Shown one piece after another: positions 26,048 to 34,534 of a stretch of DNA of 64,000 bases. The position numbers and the translations under genes are program-made. A model generated the notes under the pieces. The model had not been told where the DNA came from and made no database searches. It was given only the letters and a program-made list of their open reading frames with translations. Source of the stretch: VAZQ01 sp963841105 (lineage in GTDB: Bacteria; Pseudomonadota; Alphaproteobacteria; Rhizobiales; Xanthobacteraceae); contig CAWJCB010000008.1 of the NCBI GenBank assembly GCA_963841105.1, positions 124,001 through 188,000 on the forward strand, in the 5' to 3' direction. Positions within the stretch are counted from its first letter, which is position 1. The number at the start of each line of letters is the position of its first letter.

Positions 26048-26824
26048 TCAGCTTCCCGTCCATTGCGGCTCACGCTTGTCCATGAATGCCCGCATGCCGA
26101 TGCGGAAGTCGTCACTCCCGTAACAAGCGCGAGAGAGATCATCTCCATTTGGCAGGCCCGCGTGGATGAGGCGGCGGATTGCCTCCTTGCTGACGCGCAT
26201 TGTCAGAGGCGCATTCTGCGAAAGTCGTTCCGTGATTTCGCCGACGCGACGGTCCATTTCGCCAGGATCAGCAATTTCCATGATGTACCCGGCTGCCAGC
26301 GCCTCGTCGGCAGAGAGATATTCCGCCAGCAGCAGCATGCGCTTTGCGCGTGACACCCCGACCGCCGCCACCAGGCGGGCATAATTCGCAACCGAAAGAC
26401 AATTGCCCAGCGTACGAGCAATGGGAACGCCGAAGCGCGCGTCAGGGGTGGCGATGCGCAGGTCACAGGCGGTCGCGATTGCGAGGCCACCGCCAATGGC
26501 AAAGCCTTCGATCACCGCCAGGGTTGGAATTGGCACCGCCTCAATGGCAGCGAGATACGATTCCAACTTGTTCTCGTAGGCGACACCGTCCTCACCGCCG
26601 CGAAACGCATGGAACTGAGCGATGTCGGTTCCCGCAATGAAGGCCTTGCCGCCGGCGCCGCGGAACACCGCGGCGCGCAGACCGGTTTCCTGTTGCATTC
26701 GCGCACAAGCGTCACCGAGCTGTTCGTACATTCGCCATGTCATGGCATTGCGCGCCACTGGTCTGTCAAAGATCACGGTAGCAATCGTCCCGTCGCGGGC
26801 ATAGCGCACTTCCCCATCACTCAT
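26048..26824 (-). CDS. Enoyl-CoA hydratase/isomerase family protein
   Basis: A 258-residue crotonase-fold protein. FDRPVARNAMTWRMY, the oxyanion-hole region GGKAFIAGTDIAQF and IEGFAIGGGLAIATACDLRI are typical. The second catalytic Glu of classical enoyl-CoA hydratase falls in a stretch reading ARTLGNCLSVANYARLV, where it is not obvious, so hydratase activity is not certain. RVSKEAIRRL and FMDKREPQW close the protein. It is followed on the same strand by the amidohydrolase and preceded by a 3-hydroxyacid dehydrogenase gene. Confidence 0.85.
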   Translation of the reverse strand: MSDGEVRYARDGTIATVIFDRPVARNAMTWRMYEQLGDACARMQQETGLRAAVFRGAGGKAFIAGTDIAQFHAFRGGEDGVAYENKLESYLAAIEAVPIPTLAVIEGFAIGGGLAIATACDLRIATPDARFGVPIARTLGNCLSVANYARLVAAVGVSRAKRMLLLAEYLSADEALAAGYIMEIADPGEMDRRVGEITERLSQNAPLTMRVSKEAIRRLIHAGLPNGDDLSRACYGSDDFRIGMRAFMDKREPQWTGS

Positions 26825-26904
26825 GCTGCCTCCGGTTTATCTAAATCTAAGTCGCGCAATGCGAGCGACACAGCGCATTCGCAAGGGGTGCGATGTGTTA
26901 CGGC

Positions 26905-27858
26905 CTATTCAGATAGAATCGATGGGCGCGCCACAGAAGAATTGGTCGCCTCGGGCCGGCGTCGTCGAATTTCCTCGATGACAATGCTGTTGTCGAGCTC
27001 GCCTTCTCCATGCCGCACGCAGGCTTCGAGGACCTCCGCGTGCACAGCCAGGAGCGGAAGCTCCTGCCGCGCACGCGCTGCCTGTTGACGCATGAGGTGC
27101 ACATCCTTGAGATGCTGCGTGACCCGGCCCTCGGCGACGAAATCACGGCGCACCATCTTGACGCCTTTGATGTCCATGACCTGCGAATGGGCGGCTGACC
27201 CTCGCGCCACTTCAAGAAAGCGCCCGGGATCGAGCCCAAGCCGTTCGGCGAAAACCAGCCCCTCGGCGAGCGCCAGTCGATTGAGCCCGAGGATAAGGTT
27301 GACCGCAAGCTTGGTGCGGCATCCGTCGCCGATGGCACCGACGTGGAAATAGGTGGGGAACATCGCCCGCACGATCGGCTCAGCCGATGAGAGGACGTAC
27401 GAATCGCCGCCGATGAGCCCCACTCCTTGGCCGCGGCTCACCTGACCGCTGGATCCGGAGACGGGCGTCTCCAAGAGATGCAGACCGCGCGCCTTCATCC
27501 GCTCGCCGAGCAAGCCGACGCGATCGGGATCGCAGGTGCTTGCGCACAGAACAACGCGCGTAGCGCGGCTAGCAAGCGGTATGAGCTCACAATCGAGAAC
27601 CTCCTCAACCTGTTCGGTGCTGAACACCGCGAGCACGATGAAGCTGCAGCGCTGCGCAACCGCGCCAACGCAACCCGCGGGGCAGCCGCCAGTCTTCGCC
27701 AAGGCGGCATTCTTGGCGGGATCGATGTCGAACCCTACGACCTCGTAGCCCGCGTGGAGCAGACGCCGCGCCAGTGCCTGACCGAGCAGACCGAGACCGA
27801 TAAGGCCAACTGCATCCTTTGGAGAGGCTATGTCAGCGGCTCGATGCCAAGATCGCAC
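26905..27858 (-). CDS. NAD(P)-dependent beta-hydroxyacid dehydrogenase (3-hydroxyisobutyrate dehydrogenase-like)
   Basis: A 317-residue two-domain oxidoreductase. The Rossmann motif GLIGLGLLGQALARRLL (about residues 18-34) is followed by VVGFDIDPAKN. The substrate motif is ETPVSGSSGQVSRGQG, and the catalytic-Lys helix is GDGCRTKLAVNLILG. It overlaps the LDH2-type gene by 31 bases at its start, so the group appears to be one operon. Family members oxidise 3-hydroxyisobutyrate, tartronate semialdehyde and related acids; the actual substrate is unknown. Confidence 0.86.
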   Translation of the reverse strand: MRSWHRAADIASPKDAVGLIGLGLLGQALARRLLHAGYEVVGFDIDPAKNAALAKTGGCPAGCVGAVAQRCSFIVLAVFSTEQVEEVLDCELIPLASRATRVVLCASTCDPDRVGLLGERMKARGLHLLETPVSGSSGQVSRGQGVGLIGGDSYVLSSAEPIVRAMFPTYFHVGAIGDGCRTKLAVNLILGLNRLALAEGLVFAERLGLDPGRFLEVARGSAAHSQVMDIKGVKMVRRDFVAEGRVTQHLKDVHLMRQQAARARQELPLLAVHAEVLEACVRHGEGELDNSIVIEEIRRRRPEATNSSVARPSILSE

Positions 27859-28901
27859 GCCGTTGCGTCGAGGGCGTCGCGCAAAGACTTTGGGATAGGT
27901 ATCCCTTTCTTTTCACGGTCGATCCGCTTGAGATGGCTCTGCTCCCCCGGCAGCCAGATGCGATCCACGTCAGGCAGCCGCTCGGCACCCCGCATGGCGC
28001 GTATTGCCACGTCAACCTGCCGCTTGAACTGCGCCGCCGGCGAAAACGCCTCGATGGAGAGCGCTACAATGGCATGGCCGGTATTTGTCGCCCTCCCCGG
28101 CTCCTTGACAAAATCAACGACGTCATGCCCGAACGCCGCTGTGTTGAGAGCGCCGGCAAGCAAACCTACGATCAGGCTGAGACCATAACCCTTATAATCG
28201 CCGATCGGGACAAGAAAGCCTTCGTCGGCACGCTTCGGATCAGTGAGAGGCTCACCGTTCCGATCGATCATCCAGCCCACGGGCATCGATTCGCCGCGCT
28301 GCGCCTTGAGGCGCACCTTGCCAAAGGCCGCGACGGTCGGCGCCATATCCAGCACGATCGGCGGCTCCTCCGCGGCGGGAATGGCAACCGCGACCGGATT
28401 GGTCCCAAGCAGATTTTGCCGCGCCCCCCACGGCGGCAAATGATTGTTGCTGCCTACCGCGAAATAGATACCGACCATGTCGTGGGCGAGCGGCATCATG
28501 GCATAGAGTGCCGCAGGACCGGCATGGTTGCTCATGCGCGCCCCGACCCAGGCGGCTCCGGAGTCTTTCGCCTTGCGGATTGCCGTCTGAGCGGCGAACT
28601 GCATGACGAGGTGACCCATGCCATTGTCACCGTCCACCAACGCAGAAGCCGGCCTTTCCCGTACGACGCGGATGTCCGGGCGCGTCCTGATGCCGCCAGC
28701 TTTGAGGCGCCGGACATAAACAGGCAGCCGGATCACCCCGTGAGTGTCGCTGCCGCGCAAATCTGCCTGCAACATCAACTCGGCGACCTGCTCGGCATCG
28801 GCTGCGGGAAGGCCGGAGGCCTCCAGTGCGCGTCGCGTGAACGCGGCAAGCACACCCGGCGGTACGCGTGTCACGCTCGTTGGAGCTTCAGATGCTTGCA
28901 T
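27828..28901 (-). CDS. LDH2-type malate/lactate/ureidoglycolate dehydrogenase
   Basis: A 357-residue NAD(P)-dependent oxidoreductase of the LDH2/MDH2 family. RGSDTHGVIRLPVYVRRL (catalytic His54), MSNHAGPAALYAMMPLAHD, GTNPVAVAIPA, VLDMAPTVAAFGKV and GYKGYGL-type DYKGYGLSLIVGLLAG are hallmarks. ATG at 28901 (MQASEAPTSVTRVPP) is preferred to the longer open frame because upstream sequence belongs to the amidohydrolase gene. Overlaps that gene by 14 bases and the next by 31. It probably interconverts a 2-hydroxy and 2-keto acid. Confidence 0.88.
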   Translation of the reverse strand: MQASEAPTSVTRVPPGVLAAFTRRALEASGLPAADAEQVAELMLQADLRGSDTHGVIRLPVYVRRLKAGGIRTRPDIRVVRERPASALVDGDNGMGHLVMQFAAQTAIRKAKDSGAAWVGARMSNHAGPAALYAMMPLAHDMVGIYFAVGSNNHLPPWGARQNLLGTNPVAVAIPAAEEPPIVLDMAPTVAAFGKVRLKAQRGESMPVGWMIDRNGEPLTDPKRADEGFLVPIGDYKGYGLSLIVGLLAGALNTAAFGHDVVDFVKEPGRATNTGHAIVALSIEAFSPAAQFKRQVDVAIRAMRGAERLPDVDRIWLPGEQSHLKRIDREKKGIPIPKSLRDALDATACDLGIEPLT

Positions 28902-29883
28902 TGCGATGCTTGATTCCGTTATTGCCAAGCAGCTTTCCGGCGTTGCCCGTGAGAATAGCTTCGCCATCCCTTTCGAGGGCGCGCAGATCCCGAACGAAAT
29001 CGCGCACCGCCGCGCGTTCCCGGATTTCCTGCGGATAATCCGTGGCAAAGACGATGCGCGCTGCCGGGATCTCAATAAGCGCGCCCTTGACCGCACCGAC
29101 GGCGCCGCAGAAACCGGCCGTGTCGAAGACCATATTGTGGTGGAGGTAATGGTCGAAGCTTTGCTGCGGCTTCATGCCGTGCCGAGCGTTATCGAGGGTG
29201 CCCCAGAACTCCTTGTCCTGGTAGGAACGGATTCGGCCCAGCAGCGATGACAGGCCGCCACCGAGATGCGACATATGCACCATCAGCTTGGGGTGCCGAT
29301 CAAAAACGCCCGAGTTGATGAGCCGAATGGTCGCCATGACGAGTGAGAATTCGCGCCCGACCGACCGCGCGGTGTCGTAGCCGTCAAACTGCTGAGTCTG
29401 ATTCAGCTTAAGTGCCGGATGCACGAACACGAACATCCCCAGCTTCTCGCATTCGCTCCAGAACGGCTCGAATTGCGGCGCATCCAGATAGAGGCCATTG
29501 GATTCTGAAGTGATTACCACGCCGGGGAAGCCCATTTCGTGCTTGCAGCGGGCCAATTCACGCAAAGCTTCGGTGCCGCCGAGGGGGTTGGCGTGAGCCG
29601 CCCCGATGAATCGTCCGGGATAGTCGCGTTCAGCCCGTTTGGCGCTTTCATTGCACAGGCGCGACTTGTCAAAATCGGCACACATTCCCGCCGCGCTGGT
29701 GAGAAAAGCGGCATCGATATCCGCTTCGTCCATCATGCGGATATGCTCGTCCAAGTCGAACAGCATCCAATGCATGATGAAGCTCGGCGCCCCATGCTCG
29801 TCATAGGAGACGATCTTGCGGCGGCCAAGATCCTTGGGCATGAGCTCGCGTGGGGTGAAATGGTGTTGGAAGTCGACGACCAT
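28888..29883 (-). CDS. Amidohydrolase family 2 protein (ACMSD-like decarboxylase/hydratase)
   Basis: A 331-residue TIM-barrel enzyme. VVDFQHHFTPRELMP at the N-terminus (metal-binding HH), RFIGAAHANPLGG, ITSESNGLYLDAPQFEPFW, FVHPALKL, MVHMSHLGGGLSSLLGRI and IVFATDYPQEIRE follow the ACMSD and gamma-resorcylate decarboxylase branch. Relatives decarboxylate aromatic acids or hydrate ring-cleavage products. First gene of a minus-strand run of five or six genes with close spacing, ending at 25106. The 278 bases upstream (29884-30161) hold no recognised gene. Confidence 0.87.
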   Translation of the reverse strand: MVVDFQHHFTPRELMPKDLGRRKIVSYDEHGAPSFIMHWMLFDLDEHIRMMDEADIDAAFLTSAAGMCADFDKSRLCNESAKRAERDYPGRFIGAAHANPLGGTEALRELARCKHEMGFPGVVITSESNGLYLDAPQFEPFWSECEKLGMFVFVHPALKLNQTQQFDGYDTARSVGREFSLVMATIRLINSGVFDRHPKLMVHMSHLGGGLSSLLGRIRSYQDKEFWGTLDNARHGMKPQQSFDHYLHHNMVFDTAGFCGAVGAVKGALIEIPAARIVFATDYPQEIRERAAVRDFVRDLRALERDGEAILTGNAGKLLGNNGIKHRNASI

Positions 29884-30161
29884 CAGTCCGCCTCTCGCGG
29901 CCAGTCAATCTGTCGCCCGCGGCGAGCGCGAGCCAAAGTCGTCTAGGGCGTGCGCAAAGGCAACGTCAAGCGTCGAATGCCTGCGGCTGCGCAAGCAATA
30001 GCACGGGCAGACCGGCAGGCGGGCTCATATATATTGTGTGAACATGCTGATGTGGGGCCGCTTCGGGCGCGCAGCTCGCTTGCAAACGTCCACGGTCAGG
30101 GGCAGCGCTCTGCGGTCGTACGATGGTGTCGTGCACGGCCGGATGCTAAGAGGTAGCTTCA

Positions 30162-30353
30162 ATGTCCGAATTCCTGGTTTATGGCCTTGTGCCGATCGCA
30201 ATTGCCGCGGTCGCGGTCGTGCTTCTCTTCGGTCTGACCAACTTGGCGCGGGGCGGCTCGCCGCAGAGATCGCAGAAACTGATGCAGTTGCGCGTTCTGC
30301 TGCAATTCGTGGCCATCGTCGTGATCATGCTCACGATCTGGGCAACGCGATAG
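30162..30353 (+). CDS. Small twin-transmembrane protein (HIG1-domain type)
   Basis: A 63-residue membrane protein with two hydrophobic helices (LVYGLVPIAIAAVAVVLLFG and VLLQFVAIVVIMLTIWA) joined by a short basic loop. The loop-helix junction SQKLMQLRVLLQ fits the QxxxxRxxLQ pattern of HIG1-domain proteins, which bind respiratory complexes in mitochondria and some alphaproteobacteria. It ends nine bases before the cobalamin adenosyltransferase ATG; this pairing is frequent in Rhizobiales, from memory. Size and context support a real gene. Confidence 0.8.
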   Translation: MSEFLVYGLVPIAIAAVAVVLLFGLTNLARGGSPQRSQKLMQLRVLLQFVAIVVIMLTIWATR

Positions 30354-30362
30354 GAGCGAACC

Positions 30363-30932
30363 ATGGTTGTGCTCAATCGCATCTACACCCGTACGGGCGA
30401 TGACGGCACGACCGCCCTTGGTAACGGGCAACGACGCAAGAAATACGATTTGCGCATCGCCGCCTATGGAACGTTGGACGAGCTCAACGCGGCGATCGGC
30501 CTGGTGCAGCTGCACGTCGAAGACAGCGCGCTGCGCGACCTGCTCGGTCGCGTGCAGAATGATCTGTTCGACGTCGAGGCCGATCTCTGTCTTGCGGAGA
30601 AAGGTCCCGGCGGCGCCCGGATGACCGTCACCGAGGCTCAGGTGGAATGGATCGAGCAACGCATTGATGCCCTCAATGCCGATCTGGCTCCGCTGCGGTC
30701 TTTCATTCTGCCAGGCGGCAGACCCGCCGCGGCTTACCTCCACTTGGCGCGAACGATCTGCCGGCGCGCGGAGCGCCTGATGGTCGAGCTCAACGACACA
30801 TCGAAAGAGGGCGTCACTCCCGCGGCGTTGAAATACGTCAATCGGCTCTCCGATCTTCTGTTCGTTGCCGGCCGCTACACCAACGACAAAGGCGCCTGCG
30901 ACGTGTTGTGGCAGCCCGGGCAGAACCGCTAG
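30363..30932 (+). CDS. pduO: Cob(I)yrinic acid a,c-diamide adenosyltransferase, PduO/MMAB type
   Basis: A 189-residue enzyme that transfers adenosyl from ATP to cob(I)alamin, making coenzyme B12. NRIYTRTGDDGTTALGNGQR is the ATP-binding N-terminal motif. YGTLDELNAAIG, RVQNDLFDVEADL, FILPGGRPAAAYLHLARTIC and RRAERLMVEL complete the family pattern. AGGAGCG precedes the ATG. No cobalamin riboswitch was recognised upstream. It could serve a B12-dependent enzyme reactivated by the EutA-like protein, or any other B12 enzyme in the cell. Confidence 0.95.
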   Translation: MVVLNRIYTRTGDDGTTALGNGQRRKKYDLRIAAYGTLDELNAAIGLVQLHVEDSALRDLLGRVQNDLFDVEADLCLAEKGPGGARMTVTEAQVEWIEQRIDALNADLAPLRSFILPGGRPAAAYLHLARTICRRAERLMVELNDTSKEGVTPAALKYVNRLSDLLFVAGRYTNDKGACDVLWQPGQNR

Positions 30933-30945
30933 GCGAGATACAGCG

Positions 30946-31695
30946 ATGGTGATGACGCCGATCTATGACGACAATCCGTTCACCCAGCCGATAAAACCAA
31001 TCGTCACCTGGTGCCTGATTGCGGTCAATCTGGCGGTTTTCTTCTACGAAGCGGAGGCCCCGCAGGCCGGCCTCGACAGAATGATCGACACCTTCAGCCT
31101 GACGCCCGCCGCCTTGCGCGGGGAGATTTCGCCGCGGGGTTCGCTTCCGCCATTGGCGACGCTCATCACCTATCAGTTCTTCCATGCCGATCTTGGTCAT
31201 CTCCTCGGCAACATGATCTTTCTCTGGGTGTTCGGAGATGACATTGAGCGGGCGCTCGGTCGCGGGCGCTATCTGATTTTCTATCTTGCGACCGGCGTCA
31301 TCGGCGGCCTTGTTTTCGTCTTTTATGACTCGCATTCGAGCATTGAGCTGATCGGCGCTTCGGGCGCGATCGCCGGAGTGGTCATTGCCTACGTGATGCT
31401 GCGCCCCTGCGCCAAGATCACCGTGCTGCTCGGCATCATCCCCTTGCGCATCAGCGCCTATTGGGTGGTGGGTTTGTTTGCGGTCACGCAGCTCTGGAAT
31501 CTCGGCTCCGCCTCGAAGAGCGAGGTCGCCTATTGGTGCCACTTCGGCGGCATGTTGGCGGGGGCCGCCCTGTTCCCATTGCTCAAGCCGGCCTCCGTGA
31601 AACTGTTCGAGTGCCTGCGGCCCGCGAGGGAAACCGTGGCGCAGATCGGGCCAAATCCGACTGTCCCATCATCGGAGCTTGACCGCATCCGTTGA
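30946..31695 (+). CDS. Rhomboid family intramembrane serine protease
   Basis: A 249-residue polytopic membrane protein. The catalytic Ser139 lies in GASGAIAG and His199 in WCHFGGM. YQFFHADLGHLLGNMIFLWV supplies the conserved His and Asn of the oxyanion site (about 76-95). Six hydrophobic segments are visible. ATG at 30946 (MVMTPIYDDNPF) is chosen; ATG at 30952 is possible. It follows the adenosyltransferase by 13 bases, so it is likely in the same transcript. Cleaves substrates within the membrane; targets unknown. Confidence 0.92.
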   Translation: MVMTPIYDDNPFTQPIKPIVTWCLIAVNLAVFFYEAEAPQAGLDRMIDTFSLTPAALRGEISPRGSLPPLATLITYQFFHADLGHLLGNMIFLWVFGDDIERALGRGRYLIFYLATGVIGGLVFVFYDSHSSIELIGASGAIAGVVIAYVMLRPCAKITVLLGIIPLRISAYWVVGLFAVTQLWNLGSASKSEVAYWCHFGGMLAGAALFPLLKPASVKLFECLRPARETVAQIGPNPTVPSSELDRIR

Positions 31696-31772
31696 CACTG
31701 GAACACGCTGGCCAGTATTTTGCGGCCGATTTTGCCGACGGCAATGAGAGCCGCGGCTTCGCGAGAGCGGAC

Positions 31773-32522
31773 ATGAAAGTCCTGGTGCCCGTAAAACGGG
31801 TGGTCGATTACAACGTCAAGATCCGCGTCAAGAGCGACGGTAGCGGTGTCGAGCTCGCAAACGTCAAGATGTCGATGAACCCGTTCGACGAGATCGCCGT
31901 CGAAGAGGCGCTGCGACTCCGGGAGAAAGGGCAAGCGAGCGAAGTCGTATGCGTCTCCATCGGACCGCCGCAGGCGGCGGAGACCATTCGCAACGCGCTG
32001 GCGATGGGTGCCGATCGGGGAATTCTGGTGAAGACGGATAAACCCATCGAGCCGCTCGCCGTTGCCAAGATCCTCAAAAGCATCGTCGAGCAGGAGAAGC
32101 CGGGACTCGTGATCCTGGGGAAGCAGGCAATCGATGATGATTGTAACCAGACAGGCCAGATGCTTGCCGCGCTGACGCGCTGGCCGCAGGGCACCTTCGC
32201 CTCCAAGGTAGTGATCGAAGGCGACAGCATTCTGGTGACCCGCGAGGTGGACGGCGGGCTGCAGACCGTAAAGCTCAAGATGCCTGCGATTGTCACGACC
32301 GATCTGCGTCTTAACGAGCCGCGTTATGCGAGCCTCCCTAATATCATGAAGGCGAAAAAGAAGCCGATCGACGAGAAAACTCCGGATGCCTTCGGGGTCG
32401 ATCTTTCGCCCCGACTCGAAGTGCTCAAGACGACAGAGCCGGCCGGGCGCAAGGCCGGGGTCAAGGTGAAGACGGTTGCCGAGCTCGTCGACAAGCTCAA
32501 AAACGAGATGGGTCTGATTTGA
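31773..32522 (+). CDS. etfB: Electron transfer flavoprotein, beta subunit
   Basis: A 249-residue subunit of the FAD/AMP electron carrier that accepts electrons from acyl-CoA and other dehydrogenases. MKVLVPVKRVVDYNVKIRV, MNPFDEIAVEEALRL, LVILGKQAIDDDCNQTGQM and MPAIVTTDLRLNEPRYASL are family hallmarks. ATG at 31773 gives the standard N-terminus. Directly followed by etfA and by 3-hydroxybutyryl-CoA dehydrogenase, matching a fatty-acid or butyryl-CoA oxidation role. Confidence 0.97.
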   Translation: MKVLVPVKRVVDYNVKIRVKSDGSGVELANVKMSMNPFDEIAVEEALRLREKGQASEVVCVSIGPPQAAETIRNALAMGADRGILVKTDKPIEPLAVAKILKSIVEQEKPGLVILGKQAIDDDCNQTGQMLAALTRWPQGTFASKVVIEGDSILVTREVDGGLQTVKLKMPAIVTTDLRLNEPRYASLPNIMKAKKKPIDEKTPDAFGVDLSPRLEVLKTTEPAGRKAGVKVKTVAELVDKLKNEMGLI

Positions 32523-32535
32523 TGATCGTCCCGAC

Positions 32536-33483
32536 ATGACCACGCTCCTCGTCGCCGAGCACGACAATAAGATTCTTAAAGACGCCACCTACAAGGCATT
32601 GACCGCCGCAAAAGCGCTTGGCGCCGACGTGCATGTGCTGGTGGCCGGCCGGTCGAACCGCACGGTCGCAGAGGCCGCCGCCACTCTCGACGGAGTGAAA
32701 AAGGTGCTCCTCGCGGACAACGCCGCATACGAGCACATGCTGGCGGAACCGGTGGCGGCCTTGATTGCGTCTCTCGCGAGCGCCTATGGCGCAATCGTCG
32801 CGCCCGCCACCACTACCGGCAAGAATGTCATGCCGAGAGTTGCCGCGCTCCTCGACGTCATGCAGGTTTCGGACATCGTCAAGGTGCTCGCACCTGATAC
32901 CTTCGAGCGTCTGATCTATGCCGGAAACGCCGTGCAGACCGTGCGCTCACGGGACAGGATCAAGGTGATCACGGCGCGAACCTCCACTTTCCAGGCGACA
33001 ACCGGCACGGGCGCCGCCGCTCCCATTGAGGAATTGACCGGCGAGGCCGATCCTGCGATTTCCAGCTTTGGGGGCGAGGAGCTGTCAAGATCAGAGCGCC
33101 CCGAGCTCACGTCAGCCAGAATCATAATTTCCGGCGGCCGGGCGATGCAGAGCCGGGAAAACTTCACCAAATATATAGAACCGGTTGCAGACAAGCTGGG
33201 CGCGGCCGTCGGTGCATCGCGCGCCGCGGTCGATGCGGGTTATGCTCCCAACGACTGGCAGGTCGGTCAAACCGGGAAGGTGGTCGCGCCCGAGCTCTAC
33301 ATTGCAGTCGGGATTTCCGGCGCGATCCAACATCTTGCCGGAATGAAGGATTCAAAGGTCATAGTGGCGATCAACAAAGATGAGGACGCGCCGATTTTCC
33401 AGGTTGCCGACTACGGTCTGGTTGCCGATCTCTATCAGGCGTTGCCCGAGCTCGCGACGCAACTTGGCAAGCTTGGCCGTTGA
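32536..33483 (+). CDS. etfA: Electron transfer flavoprotein, alpha subunit
   Basis: A 315-residue FAD-binding partner of EtfB. The N-terminal half is the EtfA type (LLVAEHDNKIL). The C-terminal FAD domain shows IIISGGRAMQSRENF, LGAAVGASRAAVDAGY, GQTGKVVAPELYIAVGISGA and IQHLAGMKDSKVIVAINKD. It starts 13 bases after etfB. Both subunits are full length. Confidence 0.97.
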   Translation: MTTLLVAEHDNKILKDATYKALTAAKALGADVHVLVAGRSNRTVAEAAATLDGVKKVLLADNAAYEHMLAEPVAALIASLASAYGAIVAPATTTGKNVMPRVAALLDVMQVSDIVKVLAPDTFERLIYAGNAVQTVRSRDRIKVITARTSTFQATTGTGAAAPIEELTGEADPAISSFGGEELSRSERPELTSARIIISGGRAMQSRENFTKYIEPVADKLGAAVGASRAAVDAGYAPNDWQVGQTGKVVAPELYIAVGISGAIQHLAGMKDSKVIVAINKDEDAPIFQVADYGLVADLYQALPELATQLGKLGR

Positions 33484-33557
33484 CGAACCGATAAGCGGCA
33501 ATTGTGCTGGAACCTTGGCGCGCGTTCCCGAGCGGGATAGAACAGGCAAAGAGAACC

Positions 33558-34481
33558 ATGATCCAAGTTAAAGAGCGGCCCAAGGCTCGTTCGGAAAGCA
33601 CTGCTTTTTCGATTCGCAAGGTCGGGGTGATCGGCGCGGGGCAGATGGGCAGCGGCATCACCCATGTTGCCGCACTGGCCGGCTTCGAGGTCAAGCTCAA
33701 TGATCTTTCGCCCGATCGCGTCAAGGCAGGCATTGCTACCATCAACGGCAACATGGCCCGGCAGGTCAGCCGCAAGCGCATCACCGAAGAGGAACGTCAG
33801 ACGGCGCTTGGGCGGATCAGTCCGGCGGAATCATATGAGGCTTTCGGCGACTGCGACCTCGTGATTGAAGCTGCGACCGAGAAGGAGGACGTTAAGCGCA
33901 CGATCTTTGCCAATGTTTGCCCGGTGCTCAGACCGGACGCGATCGTTGGCAGCAACACGTCCTCGATCTCGATTACCCGGCTCGCCTCTTCCACCGACCG
34001 CCCCGAGCGGTTCATCGGCATTCATTTCATGAATCCGGTCCCGCTGATGGAGCTCGTCGAGCTCATCCGCGGCATCGCGACCGATGATGCGACGTTCGAT
34101 TCGACCAAGCAGTTCGTAGCCAAGCTTGGCAAGACAATCGCGGTGGCGGAAGATTTTCCCGCCTTTATTGTCAACCGCATTCTACTGCCAATGATCAATG
34201 AGGCGATCTACACTCTCTATGAAGGCGTGGGCAATGTCGAAGCGATCGATACCGCGATGCGGCTCGGCGCTCATCATCCCATGGGTCCCCTTGAGCTGGC
34301 GGACTTCATTGGACTCGACACCTGTCTTTCGGTCATGCAGGTGCTGCACGAAGGCTTGGCGGACTCCAAATACCGTCCCTGCCCGTTACTGGTGAAATAT
34401 GTCGAGGCTGGCTGGCTCGGCCGAAAAACGCAGCGCGGGTTCTATGATTACCGCGGGGAGAAGCCCATCCCCACGCGCTAA
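33558..34481 (+). CDS. 3-hydroxybutyryl-CoA dehydrogenase
   Basis: A 307-residue NAD-dependent enzyme that oxidises 3-hydroxyacyl-CoA to 3-ketoacyl-CoA. The NAD site is VGVIGAGQMGSGITHVAAL (about 22-40). GSNTSSISITRLA, FIGIHFMNPVPLMELVELI (catalytic His) and AVAEDFPAFIVNRILLPMIN follow. HHPMGPLELADFIGLD closes the C-terminal domain. ATG at 33558 is chosen as the closest start with a ribosome-like GAGA; an upstream in-frame start exists. Often called hbdA or mmgB. Confidence 0.93.
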   Translation: MIQVKERPKARSESTAFSIRKVGVIGAGQMGSGITHVAALAGFEVKLNDLSPDRVKAGIATINGNMARQVSRKRITEEERQTALGRISPAESYEAFGDCDLVIEAATEKEDVKRTIFANVCPVLRPDAIVGSNTSSISITRLASSTDRPERFIGIHFMNPVPLMELVELIRGIATDDATFDSTKQFVAKLGKTIAVAEDFPAFIVNRILLPMINEAIYTLYEGVGNVEAIDTAMRLGAHHPMGPLELADFIGLDTCLSVMQVLHEGLADSKYRPCPLLVKYVEAGWLGRKTQRGFYDYRGEKPIPTR

Positions 34482-34499
34482 AGCGCCCTTGATGTAACC

Positions 34500-34523
34500 T
34501 AGGAGCGGTTTTAAACCCGCCAT
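34500..34523. repeat. Short AGCGG-TTTAAACCCGC palindrome, copy 3
   Basis: AGCGGTTTTAAACCCGCC is a near-palindrome related to the copies at 13242 and 26008. It lies between the convergent 3-hydroxybutyryl-CoA dehydrogenase and tlpA genes and may act as a two-way terminator. Confidence 0.5.
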
Positions 34524-34534
34524 CTACGCGCAGC

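Noticed and set aside
29884..30361. A cobalamin riboswitch before the adenosyltransferase
   Set aside because: No B12-box-like sequence was seen upstream of the small membrane protein or the pduO gene.
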